Shown in pieces: positions 60,501 to 64,000 of a stretch of 64,000 bases of DNA. Positions within the stretch are counted from its first letter, which is position 1. Each line of letters opens with the position of its first letter. The stretch is from Tenrec ecaudatus (taxonomy: Eukaryota; Chordata; Mammalia; Afrosoricida; Tenrecidae). The translations under genes and the position numbers were made by a program. Below the pieces are notes generated by a model. The model did no database searches. It was not told the origin of the DNA and saw only the letters and a program-made list of their open reading frames with translations. Location: assembly GCF_050624435.1 (NCBI RefSeq), contig NC_134542.1, forward strand, positions 10,809,497-10,873,496, given 5' to 3'.

Positions 60501-63479
60501 AGCAATAATATCATCAATATCACCCGTGGAAGATAATTAGAAAATGGTTGCAGGAGTTTATCAACAAAGAACTGCCAGAAATGATGTGGCATGAGGGACA
60601 TTGTTGCTGATATCAGATGGAGCTTGGCAGAGAATACCAGTGTCTGACTGATTATGCAAAGTCACTCGGTCACGTGGAACATAGTAAATTATGGATACTG
60701 AGAAGAATGAGAATTCCAGAATACTTCACTGTACTCATGCAGAACCTGTATATAGATCTAGAGAGTCTCTGGATCACACGAAGGGATTATCTGTGGTTTA
60801 AAATCAGGACAAGTCTGTGTCATGGTTGCGTGTGTTTACCATATCCTATTCATCTGAGTGTAGAGCAAATAACCAGAGAAACTGGACTGTGTGAAGAACA
60901 GAGCATCAGGACTGGAGGGTGGCTCATCAACAGCCTGTGATAGGCAGATAACACAACCTTGGTTAGTGAACGAGAAGAAGACCCGAAGTATTGATGATGA
61001 TCAAAGGCTACAGTCTGCAGTATGGATTACAGTTCAACATCTAGAAAAATAAAAATCCTCACAACTAAATCAATAAATAACGTGATTAATGGATACAAGA
61101 TTTAAGCTGTCAAGAATTTCATTTTACTTGGATCCACAATCAATGTCCATGGTAGAAAAGGGGTGTGTGAATGATATCAAACTATGTGTTGCATTAGTCA
61201 AATCTCCTGTAAATGATCTAAAGTGCCAAAAAGCAAAAGTGGCATTTTTAGAACTAAGAAGCACTTGACCCAATCTACGATACTCTCAATCACATGCAAT
61301 AGCTGGATAATGAACAAAGCAAGTCAGGGAAGAACGGTTGCCTCTGGCTAATGGGACCATCCAAGAATACTAACTGCACCTTGGACTGCCAGAAAAACAA
61401 ATCACTGAAAAAGAAGTACAGCCAGAATTCCCGTGAAGAAGTGAGGACAGTGAGAGTTCATCTCCCACACTTTAAACCTGTGATCATGAGGGGCTTGTGT
61501 CTGGATTAGGATGCTATGAATAGGGAAACAGAGGGTCAGTGGAAGAGGAAGACCCTCAATGAGGTGGGCTGGTAGTTTTCCATGCTGTTGGACACGAGGT
61601 AGTTTATATGACAGAACCAACTTGCTGGCATCTGAGAACAATGATATATGTATTATTTAAGTGGATTAATGAAATATTAATAGGGAATGATAACGTTGTT
61701 ATAGTTATGGTTTAATAAGAAGTCCTTCAGTTTGACAGATAAAAACAAAACAGGGAAGAACTAATGTCTGAAATTCATCTCAAAATGAATTACACCAACA
61801 GCAGTAGCGCTACTGGGTGTACTATGGACACACAAAACTAATCATGAGTGAGCACCCAGGAAGGTTCTAGTCAATCACTTTTGAATCTCCATTTTTCATA
61901 ACAAAAGGGAAAATACGTCTATGTCATGTAAAGTCTCCACTTTTCTCCATGGAAGGAGGTCCTGTCATTTCTATGATTAGCAAGTGAAAATACATGACTA
62001 CATACTAGACATCAGTGATTCCCCAAACACCAAACCCATGGGCCTCCAGTCGATGCAGACTCACAGTGACCCTGTAGGGCACAGCAAAACTGCCCCGGTG
62101 GGGTTACGAGGAGACTATAACTCGTTCTGCAAATATGGATCAACAAATGTTCTCAACAGACTATGTTTACTGATACTGCCATTTAATCAAACACGAAGAC
62201 TTCTAAATACTTAACAAGAACACAATATATTTGGGGAGGAGTGAGGTATTAAAGTTTTTGATGCTACTTTGGTAAAAGATGATAAAATAAACAAAAAAAA
62301 ACTCCACTTACCTGCATGACTGTTGAAATGTGCAAAGTTAGCAAAATTGGCCGTCGCTGTTGACTGAGGAGTTGGGGCAGCGAAGATGTCTGAGCCAAGA
62401 TCACTCAAAAGGTCAAACTGCTTCTTCTCCGGCTGCTGGCCCTGAGAGCGACCTACCACAGGGGACTGTAAACCACACATCAGCTATACGGAGTTTCCAG
62501 TCTGTCCACCAACGTTAGACATGAAACTATTTCCAATTCCCTCTCTAAAAGCACTTTTTAAAGATGACACCATCTTATCTTTACAGGTTTGAGCACCCTG
62601 CTGTCTAGTGGCAAGTCCTCACATCTCTCAGTGTAAATACACTGTTCAAAGCAAGCAAATGCAGTTCTAATGGCTGTGTAGACTCAGGCCACCAGATAAC
62701 TGACTACAGCCACGATGACTACAATCAGACTTCCATGGTATATATCTTCTCTTACACAAATCTCTTTCTGCTGTTTGATTCTTTTGTGAAAATGGTGACT
62801 TGTAGAGATGCTCTAATAAGGTGCTGCTTAAAGGGCGGGACTTCATCCAAACACTACCACACTTTAGAATCTTATGCAGAGAGAGATGCAATGCAACTCA
62901 GAGTGCTTGGTGCAGCTCAGTAACCACCTTCCATCTGCTCCGTGTTCCCTGTGCCTCAAGGGTACACCACCTGCTCCAGGGTCAGCCCCTTGAGGAAAAA
63001 CCCATGGCTTTCCTGGTCACGCTATACCACAGGGGCAATGCTGCTCTGACTCTGGCGGCCACCAGATTCCGTTTACTGAATGTCTGCTGTGAAACAGGTA
63101 GCGACAGCAGCATTCCCATAAGTCTTTATGGAGCTGTGGGGACTCGGACACTCTTAAGTAGCTCAAAGAACAAAGAGGATACATGTTCGAATCACTTAAC
63201 CAGCACTCTTTTCATGTACTGTAAGCCACTAGGACACATGCGATTGATTATGGTACTGCTTTCAGGCATTCCTGTGCCTCTGGCAGAAGGCCCTCCAGAT
63301 GGCCTGGGACACTCACCTGGCTTGGGGTGCCCTTGGTGAAGTGCAATGCTGCTGCTGAATCTCCGAGCAGAGATTTCAGTGGTTTGACCTCAGGCGTGCT
63401 GCTTGTGCTACTGGCAGAGGACCCTGAAATAGACGCATGAACGGATGCCACCACTTTGGCTTGTTCTGGCGGAACATAC
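36308..63479 (-). CDS. AGFG1: AGFG1, C-terminal coding exons (residues 127-562 equivalent)
   Basis: AGFG1 (HRB/RAB) is an endocytic adaptor. Its N-terminal ArfGAP zinc finger is not in this window. Its middle binds the SNARE VAMP7, FG repeats resemble nucleoporins, and NPF motifs bind EH domains of EPS15-type proteins; it is also known as a host cofactor of HIV-1 Rev and is needed for acrosome formation. Ten coding exons join on the minus strand with consistent phases and GT/AG sites: 63479-63317, 62465-62312, 53260-53141, 50396-50187, 47092-46912, 45663-45584, 45377-45285, 38481-38323, 37222-37131, 36367-36308. They give 436 residues plus stop, exactly what the 562-residue human form has after Trp126 (from memory). 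No frameshifts or stops occur. About ten FG dipeptides and four NPF motifs are present. The gene is intact as far as seen. Confidence 0.97.
37131..37222 (-). CDS. AGFG1: AGFG1 coding exon (residues 513-543)
   Basis: 92 bp; completes a split Gly codon, then encodes AGFAAFGQTKPVVTPFGQ and on to SSNPFM. Two FG repeats and one NPF (540-542). The acceptor is ttctaacaaag|GT and the donor ATG|GTGAGT; it exits in phase 0. Confidence 0.97.
37515..37718 (+). repeat. AfroSINE in AGFG1 intron
   Basis: 'gggcccaggtggcacagtgg', 'gaaaaatgagcagtctgctt' and 'atctacttgatggcagctgg' are in order. Opposite strand to the gene. Confidence 0.85.
38323..38481 (-). CDS. AGFG1: AGFG1 coding exon (residues 460-513)
   Basis: 159 bp; completes a split Ala codon, then ATFGTASMSMPAGFGTPAPY and a Gln/Phe/Ala-rich stretch ending QQPN plus one base of Gly. 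Two FG repeats. Acceptor ctctcctccag|CC, donor AATG|GTAAGA. The Gln-Phe-Pro composition matches the low-complexity C-terminal tail of the family. Confidence 0.97.
38908..38973 (-). CDS. AGFG1: AGFG1 in-frame cassette exon, 66 bp, probably alternatively spliced
   Basis: The minus strand shows ttttctcctataag|CCC...AGAG|GTAAAA around exactly 66 bp. Entered in phase 1 like its neighbours, it is open throughout and encodes 22 residues (ALLSELVTQDTLRP then DTRADAPR). It would insert between residues 459 and 460. The size matches the difference between the 562- and 584-residue human isoforms as I recall them. The composition is charged and unlike the FG/NPF tail. Confidence 0.8.
40922..41273 (+). 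mobile_element. Solo-LTR-like element, shortened, nested in L1
   Basis: It begins TGTGGCAGCTACATAA and ends CTAACA, with 'tgatctggactgggctggga' and 'atgaagctctttcttatac' inside. Same family as 12851-13312, with about 110 bp of the interior missing. Confidence 0.72.
41400..41572 (+). repeat. AfroSINE nested in L1
   Basis: 'taaggtggcataatggattg', 'acaaggtcagcagtgaaaa' and 'tgctggaactgactcaatgg' are present. An ~20-bp insertion follows the B-box-like block. Confidence 0.83.
41981..43084. other. AGFG1 intron, no feature recognised
   Basis: AT-rich intronic sequence without identifiable repeat, exon or RNA. Confidence 0.45.
43085..43560 (-). mobile_element. LINE (probably L1) 3'-UTR fragment in AGFG1 intron
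   Basis: It shows 'caatgtatccattcacctac' and 'ttaaggggaggaaacatta' within a decayed version of the 3'-UTR family, on the same strand as the gene. More diverged than the 31.5-33.4 kb copies. Confidence 0.6.
44130..44205 (+). repeat. Possible MIR SINE fragment
   Basis: 'ataagcacctagaacccatc' followed by 'gtactcaataagtgttaga' resembles the MIR 3' core. Short and weak. Confidence 0.35.
45285..45377 (-). CDS. AGFG1: AGFG1 coding exon (residues 429-459)
   Basis: 93 bp; completes a split Ala codon and encodes PPSTNPFVAAGGPAV then AASTNPFQTNARGTA. It carries two NPF motifs (434-436 and 449-451), the main EH-domain-binding pair. Acceptor ttttttaaag|CT, donor GCAG|GTAAGG. The next constitutive exon is 6.8 kb away with the cassette exon between. 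Confidence 0.97.
45584..45663 (-). CDS. AGFG1: AGFG1 coding exon (residues 402-428)
   Basis: 80 bp; completes a split Ser codon and encodes NVFGAVPVGASAQTQPAA then SSVPAPFG. Two FG dipeptides. Acceptor tttgttttcag|C, donor GGAG|GTACGT. Confidence 0.97.
46912..47092 (-). CDS. AGFG1: AGFG1 coding exon (residues 342-401)
   Basis: 181 bp; completes a split Gly codon and encodes GDQGSGFGAAGKAPA, a Pro/Ser/Val linker, then DKYAALAELDSVFSS and a Ser/Thr-rich end. The DKYAALAELD block repeats the DKYAALANLD block of the preceding exon. Acceptor gcttcccag|GT, donor GCAG|GTACCT. Confidence 0.97.
48026..48072. repeat. (CA)n microsatellite
   Basis: A CA run with two single interruptions, inside an AGFG1 intron. 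Confidence 0.95.
49740..49795 (-). repeat. AfroSINE 5'-end fragment
   Basis: Only the tRNA-like portion is seen in reverse: 'gcttcgcagccaagtgtatt' and 'gctacagggactcc'. Confidence 0.55.
50187..50396 (-). CDS. AGFG1: AGFG1 coding exon (residues 272-341)
   Basis: 210 bp, the longest here. It completes a split Gly codon and encodes GSSGSVNANVAHFDNFPK, an FG segment (GFGAF), then LQTADKYAALANLDNIFSAGQ in its last third. Compared with remembered human sequence, NANF is NANV here. Acceptor tctgttacag|GT, donor CAAG|GTATCA. Confidence 0.97.
51325..51655 (-). repeat. AfroSINE, minus orientation, expanded by a compound microsatellite
   Basis: The SINE ends lie at 51335-51410 ('ttgattctgactcacagtga') and 51580-51640 ('tggctggtaggtatgaatgg'). 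Between them are (CTAG)n, a C run (51484-51497), (CT)n (51508-51531) and (CA)n (51531-51580). Confidence 0.8.
51784..51858. mobile_element. ~75-bp palindromic MITE (family B)
   Basis: Arms 'ggaggggcttaaaagtcatg' and 'cacaaactttttgaagactc', centre 'agaatgaaaagaaaatggaa'. A well-preserved copy. Confidence 0.78.
51908..52125 (+). repeat. AfroSINE with internal duplication
   Basis: The 'gggttgctaac' block occurs twice (51928 and 51948) before 'acaaggtcagcagttagaaa'; it ends 'gaacagagtccatggcagg'. Confidence 0.85.
53141..53260 (-). CDS. AGFG1: AGFG1 coding exon (residues 232-271)
   Basis: 120 bp; completes a split Ala codon and encodes QNSANAEFANFDAFGQSS then GSSNFGGFPTASHSPFQPQAT. Two FG repeats and paired FANF-type motifs. 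Acceptor ccatttacag|CT, donor ACAG|GTAGAG. Confidence 0.97.
54445..54620 (+). mobile_element. RTE-type LINE, 5' non-coding fragment
   Basis: 'aagctaggctaggaagaagg' and 'gtgagcccctacattggaag' match 7200-7745 in the same order. Confidence 0.65.
55060..55247 (-). repeat. AfroSINE, minus orientation
   Basis: 'gatgctgactcatagcgaca', 'agcagcagctggtggttgtg' and 'attagcagtacaacccatat' are in order. Confidence 0.88.
55270..55494 (+). mobile_element. SPIN-type non-autonomous hAT transposon, 225 bp
   Basis: The termini are CAGCTGTTCTCAACTTG and GGTTAAGAACCACTG. A perfect 8-bp duplication CTTTAAAG lies at 55262-55269 and 55495-55502. It retains the 5' interior ('catatcagatatttaaatta') missing from the shorter copies, so it is the longest SPIN here. 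It lies directly between two AfroSINEs. Confidence 0.95.
55503..55676 (+). repeat. AfroSINE
   Basis: 'ggaacctttgtggtctactg', 'acaaggttagtggttcaaac' and 'tcattatgagccagaatca' are present; it abuts the SPIN duplication. Confidence 0.86.
55753..56285 (+). mobile_element. Solo-LTR-like element, TG...CA, 533 bp
   Basis: Starts TGTGGTAGATATATAA and ends CTAACACA. The 5-bp flanks GATGG and TATGG differ at one position. This is the fullest member of the four-copy family (12851, 29290, 40922). Confidence 0.75.
56286..57015 (+). mobile_element. LTR-like sequence, tentative
   Basis: It contains 'ggggataaaaagagccctct' (TATA-like), then 'cttccctaataaaccccata' (poly(A) signal), followed by an R/U5-like segment. 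This suggests a second LTR or an ERV remnant next to the previous element. There are no gag/pol/env remnants, and the boundaries are uncertain. Confidence 0.35.
57257..57442 (+). repeat. AfroSINE
   Basis: 'agcagagccttggtggtgca', 'tgcactgtcctataggggta' and 'caatggacttggaggcaca' are in order. Confidence 0.85.
58088..58218. mobile_element. Family A MITE (Tc1/mariner type)
   Basis: The arms 'actcgagtataagccgaa' and 'cttatacacaagtatatatg' are present, and the core is identical in layout to 4594-4712. An extra 'aaaatggctta' duplication lies near the right arm. Confidence 0.8.
59040..61640 (+). mobile_element. RTE-type LINE, ~2.6 kb, decayed, with nested insertions
   Basis: The endonuclease C-terminal part begins near 59040 ('ttttcattgcaaatacctt'). 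The reverse-transcriptase part follows after 60380, including EQITRETGLCEEQS (frame at 60860-60900) and a mutated catalytic site reading ADNT near 60946. The 3' end lies near 61640. A minus-orientation RTE piece (about 59700-59880) and an AfroSINE (60032-60165) interrupt it. Many stops are present, so it is inactive. This is the longest transposon in the window. Confidence 0.82.
60032..60165 (+). repeat. AfroSINE fragment nested in RTE
   Basis: 'agaacccctggtaggccggg' and 'gggagaaagatgaggctgtc' are preserved; both ends are shortened. Confidence 0.72.
62025..62130 (-). repeat. AfroSINE 3' half, minus orientation
   Basis: 'ccagtcgatgcagactcaca' and 'gtgaccctgtagggcacagc' are present; the tRNA-like half is missing. 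Confidence 0.8.
62312..62465 (-). CDS. AGFG1: AGFG1 coding exon (residues 181-231)
   Basis: 154 bp; enters in phase 0 and encodes SPVVGRSQGQQPEKKQFDLL and then SDLGSDIFAAPTPQ, ending ANFANFAHFNSHA. The DLLSDLGSDIFAAP block is the acidic-dileucine-like endocytic linker typical of the protein. Acceptor ggtttacag|TCC, donor GCAG|GTAAGT. Confidence 0.97.
62466..63316. other. AGFG1 intron
   Basis: Nothing recognised; the frame at 62821-63339 is intronic and partly antisense to the exon. Confidence 0.7.
63317..63479 (-). CDS. AGFG1: AGFG1 coding exon (residues 127-180), VAMP7-binding segment
   Basis: 163 bp; the first base completes Trp126, then YVPPEQAKVVASVHASISGS, a Ser/Thr-rich stretch, EVKPLKSLLGD and GTPSQ. 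From published work as I recall it, residues 136-176 wrap round the VAMP7 longin domain; they fall entirely in this exon. Acceptor gcatgttttag|G, donor CCAG|GTGAGT. Upstream exons encoding the ArfGAP domain lie beyond position 64000. Confidence 0.97.
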
Positions 63480-64000
63480 CTAAAACATGCAAACATCAAA
63501 TGATAAGGAATCCCAAACTCACAGGCGACAAGCTTGAGTCTAACTTTGTTCAAGACTGTATTAATCTTATTAGAAAACTCTCTTGCTTAGAATTATGAGG
63601 GCCTACGACAATAGCTTAATTGAAACATTCAAAGATTAGCAGTAATAATGGCTAGCCACAAAACTTGTTTCAATTATTTACGTACAATTTTTCTTAAGTG
63701 AAAACACAGAGTTGGAAATAAATGTTTTAATAACTGAGGGCATACAGTTCAGTCATCATGATGAATAGTTATTATTGTACTTCAGTTTTAAAACCGAAAT
63801 ATCTGATGATCACAAATTCCATGTGAAGATAGATGGGAATGTAAAGAACGCACTTCATCCACTGCAGTTAATAACTTGAACTATAAAGGCCTGCTACAAA
63901 TATACCATCAACAACCCAACTTTAACATGGAGTACCATTTACAAGAGACGTACACATGGCTAATCAAACAAGAAAAACACTTGTAACCTAAGAAAATGGA
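63480..64000. other. AGFG1 intron to window edge
   Basis: AT-rich, no exon or repeat recognised. The next upstream AGFG1 exon, ending in the first two bases of the Trp126 codon, is not in the window. Confidence 0.7.

Larger units (their letters stand above)
53261..62311. other. Large AGFG1 intron (9 kb), repeat-rich
   Basis: It contains RTE fragments, SINEs, a SPIN copy, LTR-like elements and a family A MITE, listed separately. 53261-54440 and 57450-58085 show nothing recognisable. Confidence 0.8.

Noticed and set aside
62211-62480. 89-codon frame as a complete small protein
   Set aside because: Only 62312-62465 is exon; the rest is intron read-through past GT/AG boundaries of AGFG1.
62821-63339. 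172-codon plus-strand frame
   Set aside because: It runs antisense into an AGFG1 exon and through intron; no coding evidence.

Overview
This is a vertebrate nuclear genomic window, almost certainly from an afrotherian mammal and most likely a tenrec (Echinops-like). Two repeat signatures point there. Several dozen tRNA-derived AfroSINE copies and their RTE-type partner LINE run through the whole window. Three short hAT elements of the SPIN (Space Invader) type are also present, two with perfect 8-bp target duplications. From memory, SPIN is known in tenrecs among afrotherians but not in elephants. The species call is inference; the repeat identities are read from the sequence.

The only well-supported ordinary gene is AGFG1 (ArfGAP with FG repeats 1, also called HRB/RAB), on the minus strand from about 29.9 kb to beyond the right edge. 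Ten constitutive coding exons and one in-frame 66-bp cassette exon can be placed to the base. They encode residues 127-562 in human numbering: the VAMP7-binding segment, the FG-repeat/NPF tail and the stop codon. The N-terminal ArfGAP zinc-finger exons lie outside the window. The stop is at 36308. The 3' UTR probably continues to a poly(A) signal near 29.9 kb and has been invaded by about 2 kb of LINE 3'-end fragments.

At 18.0 kb, on the plus strand and convergent with AGFG1, lies a small cysteine/glycine-rich gene of the SCYGR (formerly KRTAP28) hair-protein family. It keeps a TATA box, an ideal Kozak start and a poly(A) signal, but has a one-base frameshift in its Gly-Cys tract and a stop a few codons early. 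Human SCYGR genes map to 2q36.3, the band that holds AGFG1, so this looks like conserved synteny.

Everything else is interspersed repeat or unassigned intergenic and intronic DNA. Region 1-17.6 kb is dense with RTE fragments, AfroSINEs, ERV LTRs, LINE 3' ends, MITEs, a SPIN copy and a retroposed U2 snRNA pseudogene. Region 19.6-23.0 kb is comparatively repeat-poor. Region 23-29.9 kb holds an internally deleted RTE and L1 fragments. Region 36.3-64 kb is the AGFG1 exon-intron region with further repeats, including a decayed multi-kilobase RTE in the largest intron (59.0-61.6 kb). I see no CRISPR array, operon, prophage or functional RNA gene. Most long reading frames here are chance frames or decayed transposon frames.
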